Shown: positions 7,607 through 17,107, numbered from the stretch's first letter. The stretch is DNA of 64,000 nucleotides from Saprospiraceae bacterium (GCA_029251525.1 JAQXDE010000057.1:62001-126000), one strand, 5' to 3'. Notes: a model not told the origin generated them from the letters alone. Numbers and translations are program-made.

Positions 7607-8995
7607 TTAACGAACTACACTTACTGTCATTTTTCGATCAAATGATCCTTTGATGACGGGCGACTGCCGATTGGCAGTATAACTTTTAACATTGGTTGAA
7701 ATAAAATCAAATAATTCGGTAACAGTTACAATTTTATCAATATTTCGATCTGCCTCTCCTTCCAACCCCCTAATCAAAAAATGACTAAACACTCCTTGTC
7801 TTAATCCACTTGACTCCAAAGAAATCTCTTCTAGTTTCGAGGATAGAATCAATGCTGTTCCAGCGTTAGATTGAGCTAACTTATTATAATATGTATTGAT
7901 CACTTGTTCGTCTGAAAATTCATTATCAGGGCTTCCTCCTTTCATTGCCAAACCTCCTGAGTGACAAGCATCAGCAATACATAATTTATATTTAGCTGGA
8001 CTTTGCTTTAGTATCTCATTAATTTCATCGTGAAATAGTTTATTATTATATCTGTCAAAGTCGATGGGTAAAAAACAATCTTTTAACCCATGACCGCTAT
8101 AGTACATCAATACTAAATCATCTGGACCAGCATTCATAAATAATTCATTCATCGCTTTTTTGATATTCTTACGGGTAGCCTCTTCATCAATCAGCATTCT
8201 AATATTATCATCCCTAAGAGCACCACCTTCTGGACTCTTCAAAAAGGCATACATTCGATAAGCATCATCATCTGAATATTTCAAAACAGGCATATGAGTA
8301 TATGTCGAAATCCCTATCACTAAGGCGTGTACTTTTATTTTAGAATTTTTCCTAATCTCTGCAAGAGTAGAAATTGTTTGTTCTACAACTGGTTCCTCAA
8401 CCGGCAAAAATGAGGCTTTAACTGGCTCTTCTTGCCCTGTAAATGTTCCATCGTTCCAATACCCTTGAATTGGTGAACCATCTGATAAATATAGTGTACC
8501 GTATCCATTAAAACTTCCCTCTGACCATAGCCCTTCGTAAAATTCTCGATTAGAATATTGACAAACGCCTTGGCCATGTGGCATCTCATTTTTAAAGTAA
8601 CCGGTATATTTGGCATTGCCTTCATCATAGATATAAGTCCCATGCCCACTAGTGCAGTCTCCTTCAATACAACCTTCTACCTCTCCATATTTCACTCCAA
8701 AATATTCGCCATTAATCCACTCTCCCATTGTTTCGTCTCCATCTACATGATAAACAATCCCAGATCCATGTTGGAAGTTATTCTTGAAACCTCCAACATA
8801 TTTATCCCCATTAGGTAAACACCATTCTCCGAATCCATTGGTCAATCCATTGAAAAATGTTCCTTCATACATACTTCCATCTTCATAGAAATATATCCCT
8901 TCGCCATTATGACAATCGCCTTGAATACATTGTGAAAAACTTGGAATAGCATAGATTAGTAACACCGTAATGGTGCTCAAAAAATAATTTCTCAT
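7607..8995 (-). CDS. secreted MORN-repeat caspase-like (peptidase C14) protein
   Basis: The 462-residue protein has a signal peptide (residues 1-21). Residues 28-185 carry about seven MORN-type repeats such as GEGIYFYEDGSMYEGTF and GYGTLYLSDGSPIQGYW. After a Pro/Glu linker (about 186-215), residues 220-460 form a caspase-like peptidase domain. It starts with HALVIGIS, with His302 in YYSGHG and Cys344 in IADACHSGG as the expected catalytic dyad. Both catalytic residues are present, so it is probably an active cysteine protease of the metacaspase type that cuts after Arg/Lys or Asp. The signal peptide puts it in the periplasm or outside. No inhibitor or toxin gene is next to it. Its target is unknown. 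Confidence 0.9.
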   Translation of the reverse strand: MRNYFLSTITVLLIYAIPSFSQCIQGDCHNGEGIYFYEDGSMYEGTFFNGLTNGFGEWCLPNGDKYVGGFKNNFQHGSGIVYHVDGDETMGEWINGEYFGVKYGEVEGCIEGDCTSGHGTYIYDEGNAKYTGYFKNEMPHGQGVCQYSNREFYEGLWSEGSFNGYGTLYLSDGSPIQGYWNDGTFTGQEEPVKASFLPVEEPVVEQTISTLAEIRKNSKIKVHALVIGISTYTHMPVLKYSDDDAYRMYAFLKSPEGGALRDDNIRMLIDEEATRKNIKKAMNELFMNAGPDDLVLMYYSGHGLKDCFLPIDFDRYNNKLFHDEINEILKQSPAKYKLCIADACHSGGLAMKGGSPDNEFSDEQVINTYYNKLAQSNAGTALILSSKLEEISLESSGLRQGVFSHFLIRGLEGEADRNIDKIVTVTELFDFISTNVKSYTANRQSPVIKGSFDRKMTVSVVR

Positions 8996-9109
8996 AGTGC
9001 AAAATTTTAGAAGACTTGAATTGGTGGGAGGGAAAAATCCTTGTCTTGTGGTAACTTATTATAGTATGTTATTTAATGTATATCAAATACATTACCAACT
9101 TTTTCAATT

Positions 9110-9150
9110 TAATAAAAAAACCTATATCTCAAGGTCGAAATATAGGTTTT
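9110..9150 (-). terminator. terminator of the rhodanese gene
   Basis: AAAACCTATAT (9117-9127) pairs with ATATAGGTTTT (9140-9150). On the minus strand the stem runs into a seven-base T-tract, 75 bp after the rhodanese stop. Confidence 0.8.
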
Positions 9151-9224
9151 CTGCATAAAAATTAACATTTATAGTTATCTACAAAAAACAATAACATGAC
9201 AATTACATTAAATTAAAAAGAGTT

Positions 9225-9749
9225 TTACCATACTTTTTCAGCCCTCCCGTCGTCTATCCATTTGCTCCAGCGCTTGTTATATGTGTGCACTTTTTTAGTT
9301 ACTCTTTCATCCTTATCCACTACTTCATTACCTTGGTTAACCCATTCGAAAATACTTCCATAAAGATTATAGACATTTTTGAACCCCATCTTTTTGAGTT
9401 TTTCCCCTACTTTTTCACTTCGATAACCAATAGAACAATACACTACAATTTGTTCATCCTTGTCAATCCCTTCAAGTTCAGTTCCTTCGATTTTTTTGTA
9501 TCCAATTCTTTTTGCACCTTTAATGTGACTGACTTTAAACTCATTTTGACGTCGAGCGTCAAGCAAAACAACGTCATCCTGAATTTTTTTTAGCTCATCT
9601 ACTCCCAAAATAGGAATAGTAAAACTGATAGTTTTTGATATCTTTTTATCAAAATCTTTGTTATTTACCTTTGGCCTATCTCCTGGTACTTGGGCACAAC
9701 TAATTGTAGTCAATAACAAAAGCCAAAAAGGAATAAGGATGCTTTTCAT
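9225..9749 (-). CDS. rhodanese-domain lipoprotein
   Basis: I start the gene at the ATG at 9749, not the TTG 15 bp upstream, because the ATG directly opens a lipoprotein signal ending in TISC and a -7 box overlaps the TTG. The mature protein is anchored in the envelope. A single rhodanese domain spans about residues 45-145 of the 174. It has VVLLDARRQNEF, and the active loop CSIGYRS with its Cys at about residue 105, followed by KLKKMGFKNVYNLYGS. Rhodaneses transfer sulfur from a persulfide on this Cys. A C-terminal extension with KRWSKWIDDGRAEKVW follows. The physiological sulfur donor is unknown. Confidence 0.88.
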   Translation of the reverse strand: MKSILIPFWLLLLTTISCAQVPGDRPKVNNKDFDKKISKTISFTIPILGVDELKKIQDDVVLLDARRQNEFKVSHIKGAKRIGYKKIEGTELEGIDKDEQIVVYCSIGYRSEKVGEKLKKMGFKNVYNLYGSIFEWVNQGNEVVDKDERVTKKVHTYNKRWSKWIDDGRAEKVW

Positions 9750-9761
9750 ATTCTTATTTTG

Positions 9762-9769
9762 CAAAAATA
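9762..9769 (-). promoter_or_regulatory. -7 promoter element of the rhodanese gene
   Basis: CAAAAATA on the plus strand reads TATTTTTG on the minus strand, a TAnnTTTG match 13 bp upstream of the ATG at 9749. No clear -33 TTG is seen. It implies a very short leader and argues against the upstream TTG start. Confidence 0.45.
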
Positions 9770-9874
9770 ATTCAAAAAGGTAAACCTGTCAGTTATAAAA
9801 CTGTTGCATTGCCTAATTAATTTTTGATGAAATAAATATTCTAAATACCTGAATCTGTTAACACCAGTTAGAAG

Positions 9875-11029
9875 TTACTTTAACCAACTTTTATAATAAT
9901 CAGCATCCTCAATTCCTACTGCATATTCCGTCATCAATAGTGGTGCAAAAGTGTCTACCATCACAGCTAATTCACCCGTCCCTTTTTTCCCTATACTTTT
10001 CTCTACTGTTCCTGGATGAGGTCCATGTGGGATGCCTCCTGGATGTAAAGTTATCATCCCTCGTTCCACATGACTTCTGCTCATGAAATCTCCATCCACA
10101 TAATACAACACTTCATCACTATCAATATTGCTATGGTTATACGGTGCTGGTATTCCATCAGGATGATAATCGTATAGCCTTGGAACAAATGAACAAATTA
10201 CAAACCCACGTGCTGCAAAAGTTTGATGAACTGGCGGTGGTTGATGTACCCTTCCTGTAATCGGCTCAAACTCATGAATCGAAAATGCGTAAGGATAAAC
10301 ATATCCATCCCATCCAACTACATCAAATGGGTGACTCAAATAATGATAGGGATAAATATTATCTTGTTTTTTGATATGCATCAGAAAGTCTCCTTTTTCA
10401 TCATGTGTTTCTAAAATATCAGGTTTACGAATATCTCTTTCACAAAAAGGGGCATGCTCCATCAACTGGCCAAAATTATTTCTGTACCGTTTTGGAGTAA
10501 TGATAGGGCTCGATGATTCTACAATGAATAATCGATTATCTTCTGAGTTAAAATGCATCTGATATATTGTGCCTCTGGGTATAACTAAATAATCTCCATA
10601 GCCAAATGTAATATTTCCATACATCGTTTTCAATACTCCTGAACCCTCATGAACAAAAATTACTTCGTCGGCATCTGCATTTTTGAAATAATAATCAGTC
10701 ATACTATGCCGAGGAGCTGACAAAATAATTTTGCAATCATTATTAACCAAAACTGGTTTTCGACTTTTTAAATAATCATCTTCTCGAGGTACATTAAAAC
10801 CATGAAGGCTTCGATGTTTTAATTGTTTGTCAGAAATCAATTTTGGTGTAACTGAGTAAGGTTTTCCAACTTGTACAATTTGAGTTGGTGGATTACAATG
10901 ATAAAGTAATGAGGCCAAATCACTAAATCCCTCTGTAGAGAATAATTGCTCAGAATACAATTCACCATTCGGTTTCCGAAATTGAGTATGCCTCTTTTTG
11001 GGGAACTCCCCTAAACTATAATAATGCAT
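9875..11029 (-). CDS. hmgA: homogentisate 1,2-dioxygenase
   Basis: This 384-residue cupin enzyme opens the aromatic ring of homogentisate to maleylacetoacetate with O2 and Fe(II), in tyrosine/phenylalanine breakdown. Typical signatures are HYYSLGEFPKKRHTQF at the N-terminus, FVHEGSGVLKTMYGNITFGY, and VVGWDGYVYPYAFSI. The C-terminal iron region contains SDEVLYYVDGDF and GGIPHGPHPG, which supply the Glu and His ligands. Its length is that of the Bacteroidota form, shorter than the approximately 440-residue proteobacterial form. It stands alone; the other pathway genes are not in the window. Confidence 0.95.
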   Translation of the reverse strand: MHYYSLGEFPKKRHTQFRKPNGELYSEQLFSTEGFSDLASLLYHCNPPTQIVQVGKPYSVTPKLISDKQLKHRSLHGFNVPREDDYLKSRKPVLVNNDCKIILSAPRHSMTDYYFKNADADEVIFVHEGSGVLKTMYGNITFGYGDYLVIPRGTIYQMHFNSEDNRLFIVESSSPIITPKRYRNNFGQLMEHAPFCERDIRKPDILETHDEKGDFLMHIKKQDNIYPYHYLSHPFDVVGWDGYVYPYAFSIHEFEPITGRVHQPPPVHQTFAARGFVICSFVPRLYDYHPDGIPAPYNHSNIDSDEVLYYVDGDFMSRSHVERGMITLHPGGIPHGPHPGTVEKSIGKKGTGELAVMVDTFAPLLMTEYAVGIEDADYYKSWLK

Positions 11030-11043
11030 GATATAATTTTTAC

Positions 11044-11051
11044 CAAATATA
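11044..11051 (-). promoter_or_regulatory. -7 promoter element of hmgA
   Basis: The minus strand reads TATATTTG, a TAnnTTTG match 15 bp upstream of the hmgA ATG. It abuts the terminator of the preceding gene, so hmgA should be its own transcription unit with a very short leader. Confidence 0.45.
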
Positions 11052-11092
11052 AAAAAAGCTTATTGTGAATACTTCACAAATAAGCTTTTTTT
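11051..11092 (-). terminator. terminator of the gene ending at 11122
   Basis: AAGCTTATTTGTGAA and TTCACAATAAGCTT pair with one bulge on the minus strand and end in seven T's. The hairpin is about 30 bp after the stop. Confidence 0.85.
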
Positions 11093-11121
11093 ACAAATGA
11101 GTTCCATTAATTAAATTTAAA

Positions 11122-12147
11122 TTAGGACTCTTCCTCTCGAACCGCCATTTTTTGAATGGCATCAATAATATTATCTATCGAATCAGGATAATTTACATAT
11201 TTAATGTTGTTTTTATCTTTTCCCCAAATACTAATCGTGACTACTTTTTTTCGAGTACCATATGCTACCACAACGCGCAAAGGAATTGGTGTTGGTTTTT
11301 TTGCCTTCCTTTTTTGGCAAATCACATCATCACAATCATAAGTTATTTCTGTTTCAAAAAAATTTTGATTGATAATAAATTCTGCAAAAGCCTCCAACTC
11401 ATCTCTAGGAATATTTTTTTTTGTTACCACCAATCCTTGGTTAACACTCTTAAATTCTTTTATCAATCGACCAGAGCTTTTAATATGAATATAATCTCTT
11501 AAGACCGGATCAATACCTCCATAGTAACCTCCTCCAATTAATTCAATGCTTATATAGACCTCTTTTTTCTTAGGCTTTTCCTTCTTTTTTCTTCTCCATC
11601 TATTCTTTTTCTTCTTTTTCTTCCTACCAAAAGCCCACCATTGATTACGGTCATTTTTAAGATTTAGTTCTTCAACTAAAACATCTGGTAGTTCATTAAC
11701 AGGTTTGACAAAAGGGGCATCTTTGGTATCAACTCTAACAAAGTGATATTGAAAAGTTCCTTTACTATTGGTTTGTTCAAACTCTAGAACTAAAACATTT
11801 TTAGTAATCTGAGCAATTACAAAATTTTTGATATGCTTAAAACTATAAAACAAATCACTACCATTTAGACTCCAAACACCTTTGTCAAATTCTCCATTCA
11901 AAAATTGGTCATAGGTATAGTTATATTTAAAATACAAAAAGTACTCATAACCTTTTTCCGCCTTGTGAAAAATTGTATTGGATTCAAGATGGAGAGCATA
12001 AGTGTAACGCCATTTAGTTTCAATAATTTTTCGTTCGTCTACATTTGGATAAATAGAACTAACCTTAGAATCCTCCACCTCTACTTGTCCAAAAAGTGAA
12101 GCGAAACCAAAGAAAAATATCGATAAAATTAGAACCAATTTTTTCAT
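11122..12147 (-). CDS. secreted protein with a polybasic linker, unknown function
   Basis: I start at the ATG at 12147 because it directly opens a signal peptide (MKKLVLILSIFFFGFASLFG); the longer frame would need a GTG at 12183. The 341-residue protein has an N-terminal part (about 25-165) that looks like a lipocalin-type beta sheet: ETKWRYTY, FLYFKYNYTYD, GVWSLNGSDLFYSF, QYHFVRVD. A run of 21 residues at about 175-195 contains 17 Lys/Arg. A C-terminal domain follows with GLVVTKKNIPRDELEAFAEF, a Cys pair in CDDVIC, and VVVAYGTRKKVVTISI. I do not recognise the family. The polybasic linker is unusual for an exported protein. Confidence 0.65.
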   Translation of the reverse strand: MKKLVLILSIFFFGFASLFGQVEVEDSKVSSIYPNVDERKIIETKWRYTYALHLESNTIFHKAEKGYEYFLYFKYNYTYDQFLNGEFDKGVWSLNGSDLFYSFKHIKNFVIAQITKNVLVLEFEQTNSKGTFQYHFVRVDTKDAPFVKPVNELPDVLVEELNLKNDRNQWWAFGRKKKKKKNRWRRKKKEKPKKKEVYISIELIGGGYYGGIDPVLRDYIHIKSSGRLIKEFKSVNQGLVVTKKNIPRDELEAFAEFIINQNFFETEITYDCDDVICQKRKAKKPTPIPLRVVVAYGTRKKVVTISIWGKDKNNIKYVNYPDSIDNIIDAIQKMAVREEES

Positions 12148-12425
12148 AGAAAAATTATTCATTAAGTTTTTATCTAAAGTCACTCATTTTTAAATTAGAT
12201 AAATCACCAATTCCGATTAAAGGAAAAAGGTGATAATAATTTTGGAATTATTATACTGACAAAAATTTCTAAAAAGTCGAAACTTAAAGATTACATTAGG
12301 AGAAAAAGATTCATTTAGAGTTGATCCTTTTTTTAACGAAATAAGGTAATAAAACATACCCTCAAGATTTGATATTCAAAAATGATGCTATGTTTTATTT
12401 TTTTAAAAGATGTAATACAAACTAA

Positions 12426-13904
12426 TCAAAACTTAAACCCTGCAGTTAGTAAGATTCTTGTGTTGGCCACATTATTGGTAACAAATTGCTCAGACTCTGG
12501 ATCTGATAATAGATAAGGAACATAACCCTCTGAAAACTTGGAGTACTTATAGGCAAAATCTATATAAAAACTTTTTTCACGAATTCCAAAACCAAGACTG
12601 TAGGTATTATTTGTAATATCACTATCTGTATAAGGTACACCACTTATACCATATCCAGCTCTAAATCTATAGTTTTCGAAAGCATATTCTCCTCCAAGTC
12701 TAATATTTATAGCTGATTTAAAAGATTTCCTTACCTGTTCATTTAAGTCAATTTCATAATCTCTATCTTCGATACTAGAACTATTAGCAGTCAAATTAAA
12801 ATCAGAAACTGAATAATCCACATATTCTACCTCAGCTGTAACAAATCCCTTTCGATTAATTAATACTGCAAAATTTGCCATTGCTCTCCAAGGAGTAATT
12901 AACTTATAATCAAACGAACCTTCTGGAGAGTCTTCAGTATTAGTTACAGATCCACTACCATCTGTGTAATCATATTTTAATTGAGAAGAGTAGTCCTCAG
13001 TTAGCTTAAAAGCTGTAGGGGTATGAATCGCTGCACCTACTCGAAACATTTGATTAATTCTGTAAATAAATCCTAGTTTTAAATTTATACCAGATCCTGA
13101 TGTTATCAGATTTTCTCTAAAAAGAAGTTCATCAAAATAGATTACAGAACTATCAACATCTACCTCTTCGTAAATCTTCTCTTCTTTATAATTAATAAAA
13201 GGAACCCCTATTGTTGCGCCTACCATTATCTTTTCGTCAAAATTACCAGCGACAGAAAAAACCAATTCACTATAAGATCCTCTTGTTTTGAAAAATTGTT
13301 CTCGTTCTATTTCATAGCCAGGATTAGTAAGTGGATCCTCAAAATCATTTGTATAAACACCCGTATTAGCTGAAGGGTAAATAGCCAAAGCATTCTCTGC
13401 TAATACCCCTTCAAACTCATCAAAAATATCATCATTAGCTAATTCTGTAAACCTTTGAACTATTGATCCTGGTGACTTTCCTTTGAAGACAAAATCCTGA
13501 TTAAAAGATGCCAAACGGTTAAATCCAATTCCAAGGTTGAATGTAGTCCATTTCGAATATTGTGGGCGATAATTTAAAATTATACCAATATTAGCCATAT
13601 TGAATTGTGCTAGACTTTCATCTATCGATTCATTTCCTGTTCCTCGCTCTAATAAAGAAGTAACTTTTGAATTATAAATACTTGGTGTAATCACAAATTC
13701 ATTTGTTCTAAATGCAGCAAGTCCAGCTGGGTTAGTACTCAAAACTGAATAATCAGCCCCTAAAGCACCAATTCCTCCTCCTACACCCACTGTACGCGCA
13801 GTACTCCCTACTTCCAAATTTGAATATCGTAATGCATCTGAAATTGTTTGAGCATGAATATTTAAGGAAAATGTTATTAAAATAAATAGGATACTATTTT
13901 TCAT
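12426..13904 (-). CDS. OMPP1/FadL-type outer-membrane protein
   Basis: I start at the ATG at 13904, which opens a signal peptide ending in NIHAQ; an ATG 42 bp upstream only adds a charged tail. The 492-residue protein has the N-terminal block of FadL-like porins in Bacteroidota: ALRYSNLEVGSTARTVGVGG, then GALGADYSVLSTNPAGLAAF. The rest alternates aromatic and polar residues as in a beta barrel and ends ILLTAGFKF with a terminal Phe, a usual barrel-insertion signal. FadL proteins move hydrophobic compounds across the outer membrane; the substrate here is unknown. PorV-like proteins of the T9SS share this fold, but this one is longer and I do not assign it to PorV. Confidence 0.8.
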   Translation of the reverse strand: MKNSILFILITFSLNIHAQTISDALRYSNLEVGSTARTVGVGGGIGALGADYSVLSTNPAGLAAFRTNEFVITPSIYNSKVTSLLERGTGNESIDESLAQFNMANIGIILNYRPQYSKWTTFNLGIGFNRLASFNQDFVFKGKSPGSIVQRFTELANDDIFDEFEGVLAENALAIYPSANTGVYTNDFEDPLTNPGYEIEREQFFKTRGSYSELVFSVAGNFDEKIMVGATIGVPFINYKEEKIYEEVDVDSSVIYFDELLFRENLITSGSGINLKLGFIYRINQMFRVGAAIHTPTAFKLTEDYSSQLKYDYTDGSGSVTNTEDSPEGSFDYKLITPWRAMANFAVLINRKGFVTAEVEYVDYSVSDFNLTANSSSIEDRDYEIDLNEQVRKSFKSAINIRLGGEYAFENYRFRAGYGISGVPYTDSDITNNTYSLGFGIREKSFYIDFAYKYSKFSEGYVPYLLSDPESEQFVTNNVANTRILLTAGFKF

Positions 13905-14019
13905 TGAGTTAACTTTTTTGTTTTGTAATATAAAATTACCTCTCATCTTTAGACCTGATGAATTTCCATAAAATATGACAAAGCTTTTGTAATAAAAATC
14001 CAGGTTAGTCAGGATAAGA

Positions 14020-14058
14020 CAAAGAAATGGGTGAATTTTTTTTTACAAAACTCACCCA
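14020..14058 (-). terminator. terminator of the Tyr/Ser-Arg-rich protein gene
   Basis: TGGGTGA (14028-14034) and TCACCCA (14052-14058) pair across a long loop, with T-rich sequence following on the minus strand. It lies 32 bp after the stop. Confidence 0.6.
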
Positions 14059-14089
14059 ATCCTTTTATTTCAATTAAACACAATTTTGC

Positions 14090-15235
14090 TTAATTTCTTC
14101 TTTTCCTAGAAGAACTACTTGAAGATTTAGATTTAGAAGAACTACTTCTTGAACTACTACTTCGAATTCCGTTACTTCTTGAAGAGCTCCGAGATGAACT
14201 TCGAGTATTACTTCCTCTAGATCTACTCGACCCGCTATTCCTTATACTACTACCTCTTGAAGGTCTAGATGAACTTCGAGTACTACTACCTCTTGATCTA
14301 CTATAGTTACTATTTCTTGAGGGTTTCGTAGATGAACTTCGTGTACTGTTTCTTCGTGAAGATGATCTCGTTGCACTATTGCTTTTCGAATTAGAGCCAC
14401 GGGTTGCTTTACTTCGTGTAGTTGAACGAGATGTCGCAGTTTGATTTCGAGATGTTGAGCGAACTGCTTTGGTCGTAGTACCTCCCGTTGACGTTCTTGT
14501 TTTAGTAATCGCAACAGTATTAGATGAATTTGGTCTTGCAAAAAATTGCTGCCTCACAGGTTTTGTTCCAGAAGCCTTTACACTACCTCCCTTTCTAGAA
14601 CCATAATAAGTATTAGTTACAGTTGTGGTATTTGCATTTTGGATATTATTTGATGCGTACCCATTACCTCCCCAATATGAAGGCGGGCAATAAGCGTTAT
14701 TATAAAAGCTATTGTAAGGGTTTCCATATCCTCCTCCATAGTTACCACCTCCATAAGAATATGGACTATAGCCTCCATAATAATCATTATTATAATTACT
14801 ATTTCCATAATACCGATTCCATCTATTGAGGCGGTTATACCTGTTATATCTATTTCCGAAACTTACGTAAATAGATGGTCTTGAGAAAAATGGGTCATAG
14901 TAAGAATTATATCCATCATAATTATAAACATCTGTATACACAGGATCATAATATCCAAAACCCCTATTAGGCTGATTAAATCTACGAATACGACTAGAAT
15001 AATAATACCCGCTATTTCTGTCATCTCTATAGTAGCTGTCACCACCATCGTAATTATCCCCTGTGTACTCTTCATATTCATCGAACTCATCATCGTAAGT
15101 TGAACTTGACGTAGTGTAGTAATCGCTATCAGTATCAGGATTATAGTAAATATCATCGTATTGTGCAAACGAGGACGACACAATTCCAAAAAGGAAAATT
15201 GTTGCCAGAATAAGGGAAGTCTTATTAGAATTCAT
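14090..15235 (-). CDS. secreted low-complexity protein: Tyr/Asp/Asn/Gly-rich N-half, Ser/Arg-rich C-half
   Basis: The 381-residue protein has a signal peptide (about 1-24, ending SSSFA). Residues 25-200 are dominated by Tyr, Asp, Asn and Gly: repeated NRYNRYNR-like and YGGGNYGGGY units and runs of Asp/Glu. Residues 240-381 are almost only Ser, Arg, Thr, Asn, Lys and Gly, with SRGSSTRSSSRPSRGSS-type repeats and a basic end SRKRRN. Both halves should be disordered. The acidic, Tyr-rich half and the basic half could attract each other or polyanions, which suggests a matrix or coat role. No enzyme motif is present. It is divergent from proS. Function is inference. Confidence 0.75.
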   Translation of the reverse strand: MNSNKTSLILATIFLFGIVSSSFAQYDDIYYNPDTDSDYYTTSSSTYDDEFDEYEEYTGDNYDGGDSYYRDDRNSGYYYSSRIRRFNQPNRGFGYYDPVYTDVYNYDGYNSYYDPFFSRPSIYVSFGNRYNRYNRLNRWNRYYGNSNYNNDYYGGYSPYSYGGGNYGGGYGNPYNSFYNNAYCPPSYWGGNGYASNNIQNANTTTVTNTYYGSRKGGSVKASGTKPVRQQFFARPNSSNTVAITKTRTSTGGTTTKAVRSTSRNQTATSRSTTRSKATRGSNSKSNSATRSSSRRNSTRSSSTKPSRNSNYSRSRGSSTRSSSRPSRGSSIRNSGSSRSRGSNTRSSSRSSSRSNGIRSSSSRSSSSKSKSSSSSSRKRRN

Positions 15236-15565
15236 ATAGTAAATATTTTTAAGATTGTTATTAACGAAACTCTCTTACAAGTTAGACCGTAATTTATTAC
15301 TTTTGCTGCTCTTTTTTAGTTAAAACATTATTAAAGTTAAATTAGTTGAGTGTTAAAACTGTTAAAATTGCCTTTTAGAGACATTCATTAAGACGAAAAT
15401 ATTGATTTCACCTTACTTCAATTGTTTTTTTAACTATTTCAATATCTAAAAAACAGGCTCAAAAATAGCCATTTTTAGAGCTGCATCTTTTTTCCAAAAA
15501 AGTAAAAACCACAATTAGGGAGTTACTTTTTAATGAATCACAAATACATTTAATATAATTTAATT
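15236..15565. other. 330-bp divergent region with the proS leader
   Basis: No gene is seen. TACTTTTG at 15298-15305 matches the -7 consensus on the plus strand and would give proS a leader of about 250 nt. A two-tier hairpin lies in that leader at 15445-15479: TCTAAAAA pairs with TTTTTAGA and GGCT with AGCC inside. Confidence 0.4.
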
Positions 15566-17032
15566 ATGGCAAAAGAAATTACAAGCAGAGAAGAAGATTA
15601 TTCCCAATGGTATTTAGACATTGTCAAAAAAGCCAACTTGGCTCAAAATTCAGCTGTCCGAGGATGTATGGTAATCAAACCTTACGGATTTAGTATTTGG
15701 GAAAAAATGCAAGGCCAATTGGACAAAATGTTCAAAGAAACGGGTCACCAAAATGCCTACTTTCCAATTTTCATTCCAAAAAGTTTTTTGAGTAAAGAAG
15801 CTCAACATGTTGATGGTTTTGCAAAAGAGTGTGCAGTTGTAACGCATCATAGATTAATGAATGATCCAAATGGTGAGGGTGTCGTTGTTGATCCATCTGC
15901 AAAATTGGAGGAGGAATTAATTGTGCGGCCAACTTCGGAGACAATCATTTGGAATACTTATCGAGACTGGATTAACTCTTACAGAGATTTGCCGATATTA
16001 GTTAACCAATGGTGTAATGTAGTTCGCTGGGAAATGAGAACTCGTTTGTTTTTACGAACTGCTGAATTTCTTTGGCAAGAAGGCCATACCGCTCATTCAA
16101 CCCAAGAAGAAGCAATTACAGAGACAAAATTAATGCAAGATGTATACGCTCGATTTGCGGAAGAATATATGGCGGTTCCTGTCCTCAGAGGTTTCAAATC
16201 TGAAAATGAAAGATTTGCAGGTGCGGTAGATACATTTACCATCGAAGCGTTAATGCAAGATGGGAAAGCATTACAAGCAGGAACTTCTCACTTTTTAGGT
16301 CAAAATTTTGCGAAAGCATTTGATGTGAAATTTTTAAATGAAAATCAAAAAGAAGAATATGTTTGGGCTACCTCTTGGGGAGTAAGTACCCGATTGATGG
16401 GTGCATTAATTATGACTCACTCAGATGATGAAGGGTTAGTGGTTCCTCCAAAATTGGCTTCAACTCAAGTAGTCATTATTCCTATTCCAAAACCAAATGA
16501 TGAGATCAACGCTGCTGTTGAAAAAATCATGACGGAACTCAAAGCAAAAGGTATTACCGTAAAATATGATCAAGACAAAAAGAAACGTCCTGGCTTTAAA
16601 TTTGCAGAATATGAAATGCATGGAATTCCAGTTCGATTAGGTATCGGAAAAAGAGATTTGGAAAAAGGAGTTGTTGAAGTTGCTCGAAGAGATACAAAAG
16701 AAAAATCTTCACAACCTATAGAGGGTATTGCTGGGTATGTTGAACAATTATTGGAAGACATTCAAAATAATTTATTCCAACGTGCTTTAGATTATCGCAC
16801 TGAGCATTCTTCAAATGCAGATACGATGGAAGAATTCCAAGAGATTTTGGAAAATAAAGGTGGATTCATTTATGCACATTGGGATGGAACAGTAGAGACA
16901 GAAAAGAAAATAAAAGAATTGACCAAAGCAACAATTCGTTGTATTCCTAATGATTGGAAAGAGGAAGAGGGTAAATGTATTTTGACTGGAAAACCTTCAA
17001 ATCGAAGAGTCGTTTTCGCTAAAGCTTACTAA
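15566..17032 (+). CDS. proS: prolyl-tRNA synthetase (type without the bacterial editing insertion)
   Basis: The 488-residue class II synthetase charges tRNA-Pro in the cytosol. Motif 2 and neighbours appear as [20 protein letters not shown] and [20 protein letters not shown]; the ATP site near motif 3 shows [20 protein letters not shown]. The anticodon-binding domain is [10 protein letters not shown] onward, and the family's C-terminal domain ends at a Tyr (FAKAY). There is no insertion between motifs 2 and 3, so this is the archaeal/eukaryotic-type ProS found in Bacteroidota. A terminator follows. The long upstream leader may regulate it. Confidence 0.97.
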   Translation: MAKEITSREEDYSQWYLDIVKKANLAQNSAVRGCMVIKPYGFSIWEKMQGQLDKMFKETGHQNAYFPIFIPKSFLSKEAQHVDGFAKECAVVTHHRLMNDPNGEGVVVDPSAKLEEELIVRPTSETIIWNTYRDWINSYRDLPILVNQWCNVVRWEMRTRLFLRTAEFLWQEGHTAHSTQEEAITETKLMQDVYARFAEEYMAVPVLRGFKSENERFAGAVDTFTIEALMQDGKALQAGTSHFLGQNFAKAFDVKFLNENQKEEYVWATSWGVSTRLMGALIMTHSDDEGLVVPPKLASTQVVIIPIPKPNDEINAAVEKIMTELKAKGITVKYDQDKKKRPGFKFAEYEMHGIPVRLGIGKRDLEKGVVEVARRDTKEKSSQPIEGIAGYVEQLLEDIQNNLFQRALDYRTEHSSNADTMEEFQEILENKGGFIYAHWDGTVETEKKIKELTKATIRCIPNDWKEEEGKCILTGKPSNRRVVFAKAY

Positions 17033-17057
17033 AAGAAAGATTAGTTATATTAATTCA

Positions 17058-17096
17058 AAAAAACTGCTGCAATTTAAAATTACAGCAGTTTTTTTA
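17058..17096 (+). terminator. terminator of proS
   Basis: AACTGCTG and CAGCAGTT pair, extended by AATTT/AAATT, with seven or more T's after. It lies 30 bp past the proS stop. Confidence 0.88.
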
Positions 17097-17107
17097 TTGG
17101 GAATTGG

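Noticed and set aside
12426-13904. PorV of the T9SS
   Set aside because: It shares the FadL-like fold but is longer than PorV and its N-terminal block is that of general OMPP1/FadL-like proteins.
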